This document shows, piece by piece, positions 36,472-46,221 of a stretch of 64,000 bases of DNA. Under the pieces are notes generated by a model. That model had not been told where the DNA came from. It searched no databases and worked only from the letters and a program-made list of their open reading frames with translations. This stretch comes from Dyadobacter chenhuakuii (GTDB lineage: Bacteria; Bacteroidota; Bacteroidia; Cytophagales; Spirosomataceae): assembly GCF_023821985.2 (NCBI RefSeq), contig NZ_CP098805.1, positions 2,666,001 through 2,730,000 on the forward strand, in the 5' to 3' direction. Within the stretch, counting starts at the first letter, position 1. Every line of letters starts with the position of its first letter. A program made the position numbers and the translations under genes.

Positions 36472-38652
36472 TCAAACCAACTTATCAACCGTGATCGGCA
36501 GCTCTCTTATGCGCTTTGCGGTGGCGTGGAAGACTGCGTTGGCGATGGCGGCGGCTACGCCTACGATGGCGATTTCTCCGAGGCCCTTGGAGCCGATGGG
36601 ATTGACGACCATATCAGGTTTGTCTATGTAAATCACCTCAATTTCCGGGGTGTCCATGTGGACCGGGAGATGATAGCTTGACAGATCATTCGTCACGTAA
36701 CGGCCATAACGGTGGTCCATAACGGCTTCTTCCATCAGCGCCATGCCTATGCCGCCTACTATGCCGCCAATGGATTGGCTCCGGGCAGTTTTGTAATTGA
36801 TTATTTTACCAACGTCCGCGCAGGTGACGACACGCGTTACCCGCACTTCCGCCGTAACCGGATTCACCTGCACTTCCACAAAATGACACCCAAAAGAATA
36901 CATGGAATACTGGTCACGCTCCGGCCCGGATTTAGATTCTTCCGTGACTTCGACTTGTGGTAAATTGTGATATTTCAAAATGTCGGAATGCGAAACGGAC
37001 TTGGAACCGGAGTCGGGCATCGCCTCAGCCAGTTCGGACAATCTCTTTTTCAGGGCTTCGCAAGCGACGTGAACTGCCGAGCCAACGCTTGGAATGGTGG
37101 ATGAGCCATTCTGCCCCGGCGCGTCCGGCAGGCTGGAATCGCCCAGGTCAAACCGGATTTTTTCCGGGCTTATTCCCAGGACTTTCGATGCAATGCTGGT
37201 CATGGCCGTTCCTGTTCCGGGCCCAATATCCATCGTTGCGCTTTGCACAATAACGGACCCGTTGGCGAGCATAATCGCTCTGGCTTTGCTCGGGTGCCGG
37301 TGAAAACCGTAAAGGCTCGAAGCCATTCCATAACCAACAAGCAGATGGTCTTTTTGCATGGAGCGAGGTGCCGTTGTCCGATCCTTCCAACCGAATTTTT
37401 CAGCTCCCAGTTTGTAACATTCCCGAAGTCCTTTGGCCGACCACGGCAGATTCCTTTCCGGGTCACTTTCGGCATAATTGCGCAACCGCATTTCCAGCGG
37501 ATCGACTTTCAATGCATAGGCCAGCTCGTCCAATGCCGATTCCAGTGCAAACATTCCCGTTGCGTCGCCGGGCCCGCGCATCCAGGTCGGCGTGTTAACG
37601 TCCAGTTTCAAAAGCCTGTATTGCGTAGACACATTCGGGCAGGCGTACATGGCGCGGGACGCGAGGATGGTCCGCTCCAAATGTTCTTCGTAAGTGGAAG
37701 TCTGCCCTACCCCTTCATGCACAATGGCGGAAAGCGTACCCTGCTCATCTGCCCCCATAGCCACTTTTTGAACCGTATAGGGACGATAACCGACGGATGT
37801 GAACATTTGCTCACGGGCCAGAACGAGCTTCACCGGCCGATCCATTTTTTTGGCTGCCAACACCGCTGCCACCGTGTGCGGCCATACACGGATGCCCGAT
37901 CCAAATGCACCGCCAATGAACTGCGCGTTCACTTTTACATTCTCCCGGGGCAGTTTGAACGCTTGCGCCAGATTCCCTTGGGCAGACTTAACTCCCTGAT
38001 TTTTATCATAAATGGTCAATTTATCCGCGCCTTCCCAAACCGCAATGATCGCGTGCGGCTCGATGGGCTGGTGATGCTGCGTAGGGATCGTGTAGGTGGC
38101 CTCAATCTTTACTTTCGCTTCACGAATGGCATCCGGATTTCCCCTTACATAATCCTGAAAAGGTGAATTTTTATTTCTCTGTACGCCTTCTGCTAGGGCA
38201 GCATTTTTTATATTTTCCTCAAAGTCAGTTTGATGAGCCTCCTTTTGGTATTTTACTTTGACGAGTGATGCAGCTTGATTTGCCTGCTCCAATGTCTGCG
38301 CGACCACCATAGCAACCGGCTGGCCGCTGAAATAGACGAGGTTATCATAGAAAACGCGAAATGCTGTTCCGACAGCCGCTCTTTCGGCCGGTTGTTTAAC
38401 ATCCCCATATCCCGGAACGCCGGGGGAATTCAAATGGCTGATCACAGCGAGGACACCGCGTACAGCCGCAGCTTTTTTGGAATCAATGCTTACAATGATT
38501 CCTTTTGCTATTGTACTGGTAATCAGCACAGCGTAGGCCATATTAGGGAATTGGTAATCTGCTGAATAAGTCGCGGCCCCCGTAACTTTTACCCGCCCAT
38601 CCACACGATCGAGTGACAGGTCCGGCTCCGAAGATTCAAAAAATGGCTTCAT
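36472..38652 (-). CDS. Xanthine dehydrogenase-family molybdopterin-binding subunit, solitary
   Basis: This 726-residue protein is the large, molybdenum-cofactor subunit of a xanthine/aldehyde oxidoreductase. The N-terminal a/b hammerhead domain is at about 10-125 (DGRVKVTGAATYSADYQFPN). Cofactor-binding segments include NAQFIGGAFGSG, TWMRGPGDATGMFALES and TMDIGPGTGT. The catalytic Glu693 lies in GSKGLGEIAIVG. The length and layout resemble YagR-like aldehyde dehydrogenase subunits. These enzymes need separate 2Fe-2S and FAD subunits, and neither is encoded next to it: the upstream neighbour is an NmrA-like gene and the downstream one is convergent. Partners must be elsewhere or absent. The substrate is unknown. 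Confidence 0.88.
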   Translation of the reverse strand: MKPFFESSEPDLSLDRVDGRVKVTGAATYSADYQFPNMAYAVLITSTIAKGIIVSIDSKKAAAVRGVLAVISHLNSPGVPGYGDVKQPAERAAVGTAFRVFYDNLVYFSGQPVAMVVAQTLEQANQAASLVKVKYQKEAHQTDFEENIKNAALAEGVQRNKNSPFQDYVRGNPDAIREAKVKIEATYTIPTQHHQPIEPHAIIAVWEGADKLTIYDKNQGVKSAQGNLAQAFKLPRENVKVNAQFIGGAFGSGIRVWPHTVAAVLAAKKMDRPVKLVLAREQMFTSVGYRPYTVQKVAMGADEQGTLSAIVHEGVGQTSTYEEHLERTILASRAMYACPNVSTQYRLLKLDVNTPTWMRGPGDATGMFALESALDELAYALKVDPLEMRLRNYAESDPERNLPWSAKGLRECYKLGAEKFGWKDRTTAPRSMQKDHLLVGYGMASSLYGFHRHPSKARAIMLANGSVIVQSATMDIGPGTGTAMTSIASKVLGISPEKIRFDLGDSSLPDAPGQNGSSTIPSVGSAVHVACEALKKRLSELAEAMPDSGSKSVSHSDILKYHNLPQVEVTEESKSGPERDQYSMYSFGCHFVEVQVNPVTAEVRVTRVVTCADVGKIINYKTARSQSIGGIVGGIGMALMEEAVMDHRYGRYVTNDLSSYHLPVHMDTPEIEVIYIDKPDMVVNPIGSKGLGEIAIVGVAAAIANAVFHATAKRIRELPITVDKLV

Positions 38653-38746
38653 TGCTCTTGATTGTCATTTTGGACCTGCATAACGATATTTATTTTCTTA
38701 TACATAGTTCAAAAAGCGCTATCTGCCCGCAAGTCTACCCGTTGTA

Positions 38747-39661
38747 TCAGCGCGCTGCCAGCACTTCGCGTATGCGCGTCCAGCGGATATCCGGGTAGCG
38801 ATCGTTATCAAGCGGACTCATTTTCGGCTTGCCGCTCAACATGTTATGAAGATATTGCATGCCCTGCCAGGGCGGAAAGACTTCGTCGTTTTGCGGAGAT
38901 AAGGTGCGGGTGATTTTGATCATCGTGCCAAGAAAACCCAAGCCACCTGGACGCAATGTACCAAACTTTTCACCCGTCGCTTCCGAGGCTGCCCGCTGAA
39001 TGTCCCGGATCGTCGCCACCTCTCCCGCAATCCGCAGATAACGCGGCGTAGTAGGATCCAGTGCCGCAGCTGCGGTATAATCAGCAGTATCCCGCATGGT
39101 TGTAAAGTCCATGGGCTGATCCGCGTTTCCCCAATAAAGCACGCGTTTGATTTTGAACAAAACCACGGGCGCCTGACCGGTTAACAGGTCGGTAAACATT
39201 CCGTTAAGGATAGATGTGGCGGCAATAGGCGCATCATTAAGCATCCTGCCAAATTCGCGCCGGAGATCAAGGTTGCGGTTGCTGCCATCAGGCAGCTTGG
39301 TGAAATCAATGCTGAAATCGGAAGGAATAAATCGCGGAATACCGGCAGCAACAGCAGCATTTAACAAACGCATCTGCATGTCAACAATCACATCCCGGAG
39401 CCCTGATAGCGCGGAAACGACGCAAGTCCCGCCGGCGCAAGCGCGTGTCAGCTCGTCGACATCAGCAAAATCCACCTCAATGATTTCGGCCCCTATACGC
39501 CGGAGTTCTGAAACGCGGGGGTTACTGCTGCCTTGCCTGACGAGTGCCTTCACGACCCCACCGCGCTTCAATATAAAGCCCGCAATCAGAAAACCCAGCT
39601 CGCCCGTGGCCCCCGCCAGAATTATAGTCGCCGGTTCGGGTAATTTTGTAATGTCCGTCAT
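38747..39661 (-). CDS. NmrA/isoflavone reductase-like NAD(P)-binding protein
   Basis: The 304-residue protein opens with a Rossmann nucleotide-binding fold: TIILAGATGELGFLIAGF with G17xxG20xxG23, then ALVRQGS, which favours NADP through the arginine. The central part (FIPSDFSIDF, DAPIAATSILNGMFTDLL) follows the NmrA/phenylcoumaran reductase pattern, an atypical short-chain dehydrogenase group. Some members reduce small aromatic substrates, while others only sense the NADP/NADPH ratio. The usual catalytic lysine is not evident, so the enzymatic role is open. It lies 94 bases upstream of the molybdopterin subunit gene on the same strand and may be co-transcribed. Confidence 0.82.
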   Translation of the reverse strand: MTDITKLPEPATIILAGATGELGFLIAGFILKRGGVVKALVRQGSSNPRVSELRRIGAEIIEVDFADVDELTRACAGGTCVVSALSGLRDVIVDMQMRLLNAAVAAGIPRFIPSDFSIDFTKLPDGSNRNLDLRREFGRMLNDAPIAATSILNGMFTDLLTGQAPVVLFKIKRVLYWGNADQPMDFTTMRDTADYTAAAALDPTTPRYLRIAGEVATIRDIQRAASEATGEKFGTLRPGGLGFLGTMIKITRTLSPQNDEVFPPWQGMQYLHNMLSGKPKMSPLDNDRYPDIRWTRIREVLAAR

Positions 39662-39829
39662 GATATCCGTTTAATGTTGCAACAGAAAATACAACAATTG
39701 TACCCGGACACATTTACTTTACAGCATTGCAATGTATGGCTGAACGGACTTTCATTCAGGAACCGTCTTTCTAATCAAAGCACCGACGAAAAAGGAGCTC
39801 CATGTTTTCATCTTTCAAGACTTGATCTG

Positions 39830-42610
39830 TCACTTTTTCAAAGACTTAATAAACAATGTAACAGACTCAATGTCCGGCTCGGTCAGGATGCCGACGAACG
39901 AGGGCATCTCTTCATTATAACCCTTCACGATTTTGACGCCCGGTTTCAAAATAGATTCCTTAATGTATTTTTCGTCTGCAACTGCGCTTGTTCCATCCTC
40001 AAAAACGCGTTTGGAACCGTACAGATTCTGAAACGGCGGGCCATACATGCCGTCTGTTTTCAAGCCTTCCGAATGGCAGCCGGCGCAGGCCATTTTTTGG
40101 AATATTTCCCGGCCGTGTTCCGCTGAAACCACGACCTTTTTATCAGACGTTTCTGTGGTTACAGGCTTTTTGACGTCCAGCAGCGCAAGATCAACATTGC
40201 CAAACCCATACGATGTCAAATCCATATTTTCCGCCTTGTTCACCGTAAACCAGAAGCTGTCGTTCATCTTCTTGCCGTCAGCCGCAGCCAGCTTATACGA
40301 AACTTCCATTTGCATCACTTCGGCCATTCCGGGAACCAGGATCAGAATCTTTTTACGGTCTGCTGACAAATAGGAAGCGGCAGCAGTCAAGGTTTCCTCG
40401 CCGGAAGTGCCATCCATTTTGAAGTGACCGGAACCATATTCTTCCGTGCGCTGATAATTCCATCTTTTCACTGCAAAATTGGCTGCATCCGCTGCCATTT
40501 TAGGATCAAGCTCTGCATCAAAACCAAGGATAACCCCTTGTTTGCCAGCCTTAAACTGGTTGGGCAAATAGCTCGGCTTACCTGTATTGCGCAGGCGCAG
40601 CAATGCACTGATGCCCGTCGAAGTAGAGCCCCACAAGTTGAAACCGGCAACATATAGCTGCCCGTCGACCGGGTTAACAATGCCTTTGGAGGTCGGCGCA
40701 GGATAATCAGCATGAATGACCGAAACCCCTCCCTGCGTTACATTCGAAGAACTATCAATCAAAACTCTGAACAGACCCGGCCGGCCAAATGAGAAATGGA
40801 TCAGGCTGCCATTCAGCGGGCCCATCTTATTGCCGGTAATCCACGCCTGGCTAATGCTGGAACGGTCCACTCTATGCGGAATCCAGGTCAGCGGAGGCGC
40901 CACTTCAGGATTATCTGAGCGGTGGGCAGTGGGTTGAACGCCATAGTAATCCCCTTTTTTAATCAAATAGATAGGTGTTGACGGAACAAAATTTCCCTGC
41001 TGATCCGAAGCAGTAAGAATGCCCTTTTCAGGATGAATTCCAAGGTAAGGACCCCTTAGCCCCGTTGCTATCACCTCCGATTTCAGACCATTCCGGCTTA
41101 TTTTAAGGATCGCCCCATTCTGCGTCGATCCGGATCTGAAACCTTTGCCGGTTTTGGCAGTCATTCCCGGCCCGTTGTCCAGGCTTCCGCCTTTCGCAAT
41201 GTAAAAACTACCGTCCGGCGCCGCCACCATATCCGCAGCCCATTCTCTCGATTCGGCCGATTGCTCCATCACATTGGAGAAATTTTCGTAGAAATCAGCC
41301 ACGCCATCTTTATTAAGATCGTGCAATTTCACAATGCCTTCCCGCCCAAATACACAAACCTGATCATTTACGATTTCAATGCTCATAGGCTCATGAAAAC
41401 CAGACGCAAACCGCGTCCATTTCAGATTTTGAAGGTCTTTATCAATTCCTTCGATCATCCACACATCTCCCTCAAAAGTCACTACGCTGGCACGCCCATC
41501 TTTGAAAAACCCAACATCTGCCACACGCACATTGCGCTTCCACGGATTCGGCAAAGGAAGCGTTAACTGATCCGTCACAAAAGCGGCTGTGTCCGGCGAG
41601 ATTTTCCCTTTGGTAACAACCGTTTCTTTCCATAGAGCCGGCCCGCCTTTTTTGTAGTCGGGAATAGTCACCTTGCCCTTTTTGCAATAATTTTCAAATG
41701 ATTTTTTAAGCCTGGCAGGACCTTTCCAGATTACAACCGTCTCGTTGATAGCCTTTTGAGATACAGGAACCCTTACCGTCAAGAACTGATTACCCGTAAT
41801 TTCAGGCTGCAATGAACCTCCTTTGCCCAGAATGCCGACCGCCGTAACTGTATCCTTGTTCGTCCCGTGGTATAGATATGCAATTTTGCCCTTCACCTCC
41901 GAACCGGTTGCCTGCCGGACTTCTGCCGCCGTCAGGAAAATTTCCTTTGTAGTGTTTTCAAATTGAAATGCTCTCGTAAAAGCCGTTTGATCATCAAACT
42001 TCGTGCTTCCCGGCAATTCGGCAACGTCGGCACTCCCCACCGTATAGGTCAAAACAGCCTGATTACCATAGACATAAACGCCCTTCCACCGACCTTGCTC
42101 CGCAGGCATCGGCGCCCAGGTTGGCTGCTTTGTTTCATTAATGTTGGATAAATCTCCCGAAAACGGCTTTTCCAGCGTCCAGCCTGGATAGAGCCCCGTG
42201 GCTATTTTCGCTTCTCCGGTGAGTGAAGCGATTTTATTATTCTTGTTAAAAAAGTCCTTATACGAGACTTGCGCCATCAAAACCATCGGCAAATACTTCC
42301 CTGTCCACGCCACCGACCAGCGCAAAAGGTCGGTGTCGAAGCAAACGTAAGTGTCGTTACCGAGCTGCAAAGCCAATGTCCGCGCCGCCATATTGTCCTG
42401 CGGGTAAGCCGGTCCAAGCTTACGCGCATCAACGGATGTGGATATATATGGAAAGCCCTCCTCTATGAAGGAACCGAGTTCCAGGGAATCCTTGTAATTG
42501 GCAACAACCGTTTTATTATCCGTATAACCCGTCAGAAAAACAGAACCCAACGTCAAAATACACATCCAGACTGTCCCGAGGTGTTTACGGCAATATCTCA
42601 AAATAAGCAT
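39830..42610 (-). CDS. Large secreted protein with propeller and C-terminal cytochrome c domain (DUF6797-like)
   Basis: This 926-residue protein starts with an N-terminal hydrophobic signal (TVWMCILTLGSVFLTGY). The first ~330 residues match the pattern I associate with DUF6797 (AARTLALQLGNDTYVCFDTD, WAPMPAEQGRWKGVYVYG). Residues about 340-690 form a glucose-dehydrogenase/PQQ-like propeller (VADVGFFKDGRASVVTFEGD, HDLNKDGVADFYENFSNV). A single cytochrome c domain closes it with CAGCH in FQKMACAGCHSEG and a distal EEMPSF methionine. This architecture suggests an extracytoplasmic oxidoreductase passing electrons to its own haem. It has no operon partner and the substrate is unknown. The domain names rest on memory of family patterns. 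Confidence 0.75.
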   Translation of the reverse strand: MLILRYCRKHLGTVWMCILTLGSVFLTGYTDNKTVVANYKDSLELGSFIEEGFPYISTSVDARKLGPAYPQDNMAARTLALQLGNDTYVCFDTDLLRWSVAWTGKYLPMVLMAQVSYKDFFNKNNKIASLTGEAKIATGLYPGWTLEKPFSGDLSNINETKQPTWAPMPAEQGRWKGVYVYGNQAVLTYTVGSADVAELPGSTKFDDQTAFTRAFQFENTTKEIFLTAAEVRQATGSEVKGKIAYLYHGTNKDTVTAVGILGKGGSLQPEITGNQFLTVRVPVSQKAINETVVIWKGPARLKKSFENYCKKGKVTIPDYKKGGPALWKETVVTKGKISPDTAAFVTDQLTLPLPNPWKRNVRVADVGFFKDGRASVVTFEGDVWMIEGIDKDLQNLKWTRFASGFHEPMSIEIVNDQVCVFGREGIVKLHDLNKDGVADFYENFSNVMEQSAESREWAADMVAAPDGSFYIAKGGSLDNGPGMTAKTGKGFRSGSTQNGAILKISRNGLKSEVIATGLRGPYLGIHPEKGILTASDQQGNFVPSTPIYLIKKGDYYGVQPTAHRSDNPEVAPPLTWIPHRVDRSSISQAWITGNKMGPLNGSLIHFSFGRPGLFRVLIDSSSNVTQGGVSVIHADYPAPTSKGIVNPVDGQLYVAGFNLWGSTSTGISALLRLRNTGKPSYLPNQFKAGKQGVILGFDAELDPKMAADAANFAVKRWNYQRTEEYGSGHFKMDGTSGEETLTAAASYLSADRKKILILVPGMAEVMQMEVSYKLAAADGKKMNDSFWFTVNKAENMDLTSYGFGNVDLALLDVKKPVTTETSDKKVVVSAEHGREIFQKMACAGCHSEGLKTDGMYGPPFQNLYGSKRVFEDGTSAVADEKYIKESILKPGVKIVKGYNEEMPSFVGILTEPDIESVTLFIKSLKK

Positions 42611-42876
42611 GGTAATGAATATGGTAAAAGAACAGAGTCAAAAGTCTGTTGCAGTTGAAAAGTTACTTGTAAAACTATCTGAAAAAGTGAAAGCGCACCT
42701 GTACACCCACTTGAAGAGGACGCGTAAATGGAGGTCTTAGCCTGAATGATTTTACCTTAAAATAACTGAAACCGTCTACTGGCACAATGGATTACCCAAG
42801 AATTCAGAATCTCCGCAATTTTTATCAAACGCATTAAGGAAACGCGTCATTTCAACTTTGTAAACCTTACTATGTT

Positions 42877-43971
42877 ATGAAGAAAATTGTTTTACTATTT
42901 TCCCTACTCTGGTTCCAGCAAAAGCTCTTCGCACAAACCATCGAGAATGTCGGAATCAACACTTATTACCCCGATCCCAGCGCGGCGCTGGATGTTCAGG
43001 CTACGAACAAGGGGGTGTTGCTGCCTCGTGTTTTTTTGCAGTCAAACACCGATGCCGCAACTATCACGAATCCGGAGCGAGGACTGCTCCTATTCAATAC
43101 AAATCCGGGTCTTTCAGATAAGGAGGGCTTTTATTTCAATGTAGGAACGTCTGCGATTCCTACCTGGAAAAATTTAGAAGAAAATTTAAAGTTGCCATTT
43201 AGTCAAGTTCAAGCAAATGCAGGGTCACTTTTTCACGTCGAAAATACATCTCAGATTGCAACGGCCGCAGCTGTCGGCGCATACTCAGGTACAGGTCAGG
43301 CTATTGCAGGTATCTCTTCAAATGGGAGTGCTGTTCATGCAAATAGTGATGGTTCAGGAACCGGAGTATTTGCATCATCTATTAATGCTACCGCTTTGGA
43401 AGTTAATGGAAAAATGAAGATCACAGGCGGAAATTTCCAGCCTGGTCTGGGAAAAGTGTTAACTTCAGACGCCTCAGGAAACGCCTCTTGGCAAATGCCA
43501 ATAAACGAGTTTGATAATATCTTTAATGGTTTTCATGCCAGTGGCGTTTTGGGTGGTGGCAATCAGAATATGTCAGAAAGCACTTTCGTTAAAATTGCTT
43601 TTGAAAATCAAAAATATGATATAGGCACGAACTACAATGAGGTGAATATGGCTCCCCATAGTTCGTTCATTGCTCCCAAACACGGAATTTATCATTTTGA
43701 CGCAATGATCAGATGGGAAAGAGCTGAGACAGACGACACCTTCACTCCTACCGTCAAGATCGTCCGGATTAGAAATGGTGTCACTACTGACTTATCAGAA
43801 AATCGGGTGCTTTCACCCGACGCTTCACACACATCACATATTGCCTTGGATTGTGAGCTACAAACAGGAGACATCGTCAATGTAATTGCGAGAGCCTATG
43901 GACCGCAAGTCTCCTTAGCTATGTCTGATCGGGATGCGAATTTTACCGGGCACCTTGCCATTGAACTTTAA
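42877..43971 (+). CDS. Secreted C1q-like surface protein, first of a tandem pair
   Basis: The 364-residue product has a signal peptide (ending KLFAQ). The start of the mature protein, NVGINTYYPDPSAALDVQAT followed by NKGVLLPRVFLQS, is a motif common in Bacteroidota surface and tail-fibre-like proteins. The middle is glycine- and alanine-rich and may be a trimeric fibre (GAYSGTGQAIAGISSNGSAV). The C-terminal ~140 residues look like a C1q/TNF jelly-roll, with GIYHFDAMIRWERAE and HIALDCELQTGDIVNVIAR. The same architecture is repeated in the next gene, which starts 28 bases after the stop. A role in adhesion or recognition at the cell surface is inferred. Confidence 0.7.
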   Translation: MKKIVLLFSLLWFQQKLFAQTIENVGINTYYPDPSAALDVQATNKGVLLPRVFLQSNTDAATITNPERGLLLFNTNPGLSDKEGFYFNVGTSAIPTWKNLEENLKLPFSQVQANAGSLFHVENTSQIATAAAVGAYSGTGQAIAGISSNGSAVHANSDGSGTGVFASSINATALEVNGKMKITGGNFQPGLGKVLTSDASGNASWQMPINEFDNIFNGFHASGVLGGGNQNMSESTFVKIAFENQKYDIGTNYNEVNMAPHSSFIAPKHGIYHFDAMIRWERAETDDTFTPTVKIVRIRNGVTTDLSENRVLSPDASHTSHIALDCELQTGDIVNVIARAYGPQVSLAMSDRDANFTGHLAIEL

Positions 43972-43999
43972 CAAAACATTTACCTTACAAAATAGCACT

Positions 44000-45055
44000 A
44001 TGAAACTCTTAGCTACACTTCTTTTTATGAGCTTGCTCTGGCAAAGCGCTAATTCGCAAAGCGTCGGGATCAATACGAACAGTCCGAATGCCAGCTCTGT
44101 ACTTGACATTAATAGCACAAACAAGGGCATATTATTACCAAAAGTCTCCTTGCAATCTATTACCGATAAATTTACAATTCCAAATCCTGCAAACGCTCTC
44201 CTCCTTTTTAATGTAAACACTCCAATAGGGCCAGAAGGTTTTTATTACAATATGGGTGACAGTGACAATCCACTGTGGCGAATGGTAGGAACAAGACTTA
44301 ATCTGCCGTATAGCCAGACCGGAACCAGCGGCGGAGCTTTATTTTTTGTCGAAAATTCAAGTAATGAGGCAGGCTCGATAGCCATTTCAGGCTTGTCTGA
44401 AAAAATTGGGGTTCGAGGATCATCCGCGACCGGAACTGGTGTTGCAGGGGTGAGCGATAACGGAATTGGCGTTCACGCTTCCAGCGCAAATGGGTTGGCA
44501 TTGAATGTTAATGGAAAGGTAAAAATAGCTGGAAATGGGCAATCACCGGGCCAGGGCAAACTGCTAACCTCGGATGCAAATGGGAACGCGTCCTGGCAGG
44601 CTCCCGCAATTAATTTAATAGCTTTTTCAGAGTTGGGTATAGATGGTGGAGGAAATATTAACTCTACTCAAGGTCTTACACCTGTAAAAGTAAATTTTGG
44701 AAATATTGCTTACAATTTGGGTAATGCATATGACGGTGTAACAAATAGTTTCACAGCACCTTTCAACGGCATTTACCATTTTGACGCTATGATAGAATGG
44801 AAACATGCGAACCCGGAGCTGATTTTTGATCCAGGATTTAGGTTGATAAGAAGCCGAAACAATGTAGAAACGGAAATTGCCTTTGATTTCGCCTTTAATG
44901 CAGCTTTTAGGCATACGTCTGTTATAACAATTGATTGTGAATTGCAGCAGGGTGATAAAGTCTACGCGACCGGGAAGTCTGGGAAAAATGGCGTTGAACT
45001 TGAAACATCCAACTCCACAGCTCATTTCAACGGAAGATTACTTCAAAAGCTTTGA
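44000..45055 (+). CDS. Secreted C1q-like surface protein, second of a tandem pair
   Basis: The ATG at 44000 starts a clean signal peptide (KLLATLLFMSLLWQSANSQ) and yields 351 residues; the frame also opens further upstream inside the previous gene. It repeats the architecture of its neighbour: SVGINTNSPNASSVLDINST, NKGILLPKVSLQS, a glycine-rich centre, KLLTSDANGNASWQAP and a C-terminal C1q-like jelly-roll (GIYHFDAMIEWKHANPE, ITIDCELQQGDKVYA). The two are clearly paralogues that arose by tandem duplication and then diverged. A 335-residue T9SS cargo follows 43 bases later. The functional partner is unknown. Confidence 0.7.
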   Translation: MKLLATLLFMSLLWQSANSQSVGINTNSPNASSVLDINSTNKGILLPKVSLQSITDKFTIPNPANALLLFNVNTPIGPEGFYYNMGDSDNPLWRMVGTRLNLPYSQTGTSGGALFFVENSSNEAGSIAISGLSEKIGVRGSSATGTGVAGVSDNGIGVHASSANGLALNVNGKVKIAGNGQSPGQGKLLTSDANGNASWQAPAINLIAFSELGIDGGGNINSTQGLTPVKVNFGNIAYNLGNAYDGVTNSFTAPFNGIYHFDAMIEWKHANPELIFDPGFRLIRSRNNVETEIAFDFAFNAAFRHTSVITIDCELQQGDKVYATGKSGKNGVELETSNSTAHFNGRLLQKL

Positions 45056-45098
45056 TCCTTACTTATTTCAAAATCATTTAATAGTCAAATAATATATT

Positions 45099-46106
45099 AT
45101 GAAAGCAAAACATACCTTAATAGCACTGCTAGGCTTCACAGCTGTTTTTGCCGAGGCACAGGCGCAATTGAAGACAGGCGCGAACAGCTTTTTTATATCG
45201 CCGGGAACAACCGTGACCGTTAGCTCTTTGTCACTGACGCCAACCGAAGCTACGAACCTGAACAACAATGAAATAACACATTCGGATGTGGCAATTGCTG
45301 GTAAGCCAACCGGCAGCATTAATCGCGTTTACAATCTGGCCAGCCCACTTACTTTTAAAGGAAAAGTGCTGATCGCATATCTTGAATCAGAATTGAATGG
45401 TAACAATGAAAATGTGCTGCAAATCGCGCATGCAGGACCAGATCACATTTACACGATCCCGACGAACAAAAGCACACCCGACCCAATTTTGAACAATGTT
45501 TCCGAATCAGGAGACTGGACGAACATCAGCACCCTCACTGCAACAGAATCCGGCAGCGGGCTGCCTGTTACATTGGTGGACTTCGTTGCCGCACAAAAGG
45601 AAAATGATGTTGTTCTTACTTGGAGCACTTCGTTTGAAGCCAATAGCGATTTCTTTGAAATTCAGCATAGCACAGATGGGAAGAACTGGCTCGTACTCGG
45701 AGACGTAAATTCAAACGGAGACAGCAAAATAGAACGCACTTACTCCTACGTACATGAGCGACCGTTAGCAGCTGTGCATTATTACCGCTTGCGTATGGTA
45801 GACAATGATGGAAAATTTGCATTCAGCAGAATCCGGAATATTCGGGTGGCAAATAATTTCGCTGTTGCATTCCATCCAAACCCAGTAGCAGATTGGCTTA
45901 CCATTGAAATGCCGGATGCACGTCAACCAGAAAATGTAAAAATTGTAAGTAAATCCGGCAGTGTTGTGTACGAAGCCAATAAGAGTGAACTACAAAAGCT
46001 GCCTGATGGTGCAATCAATTTGAAACAGCTTACAGCAGGCATTTACGTTATACAGGTCCGTGAGCAGGATGGAACATTACATTCTTCTAAATTGATCAAA
46101 AACTGA
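45099..46106 (+). CDS. Secreted protein with T9SS type A sorting domain
   Basis: The 335-residue protein has a signal peptide (LIALLGFTAVFAEAQAQ). A central fibronectin-like module covers about 170-245, with LPVTLVDFVAAQKENDVVLT and FEIQHSTDGKNWLVLG. The end is a type A sorting domain of the type IX secretion system, about 255-335: VAFHPNPVADWLTIEMP, LKQLTAGIYVIQVRE and a terminal LIKN. Such proteins cross the outer membrane through T9SS and are attached to or released from the surface. It follows two C1q-like proteins in the same direction. No enzymatic domain is visible. Confidence 0.87.
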   Translation: MKAKHTLIALLGFTAVFAEAQAQLKTGANSFFISPGTTVTVSSLSLTPTEATNLNNNEITHSDVAIAGKPTGSINRVYNLASPLTFKGKVLIAYLESELNGNNENVLQIAHAGPDHIYTIPTNKSTPDPILNNVSESGDWTNISTLTATESGSGLPVTLVDFVAAQKENDVVLTWSTSFEANSDFFEIQHSTDGKNWLVLGDVNSNGDSKIERTYSYVHERPLAAVHYYRLRMVDNDGKFAFSRIRNIRVANNFAVAFHPNPVADWLTIEMPDARQPENVKIVSKSGSVVYEANKSELQKLPDGAINLKQLTAGIYVIQVREQDGTLHSSKLIKN

Positions 46107-46171
46107 TTGCTATGATCAAAAATCCCTATTCATGCGCTTGTATGATTTTATAAAGTGAATCTTTCTCTACC

Positions 46172-46221
46172 ACGACGGCGTAGCTTAGTGACCAATGTGT
46201 CCTGGCTGCGTCGTTTTTTTG
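46172..46221 (+). terminator. Probable intrinsic terminator after the T9SS cargo gene
   Basis: ACGACG...GTAGC upstream and GCTGCGTCGT (46205-46214) downstream form an interrupted stem that is followed by seven T residues. It lies 65 bases beyond the stop codon of the T9SS gene and is correctly oriented to end the 42877-46106 transcript. Confidence 0.55.

Noticed and set aside
37243..38166. 307-codon plus-strand frame inside the molybdopterin subunit gene
   Set aside because: It is fully antisense to a gene with clear family motifs; its histidine/arginine-rich composition is typical of antisense frames in this DNA.
39674..40126. 150-codon plus-strand frame at the 3' end of the propeller-cytochrome gene
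   Set aside because: Most of it lies antisense to a well-supported coding region and it shows no domain or signal peptide.
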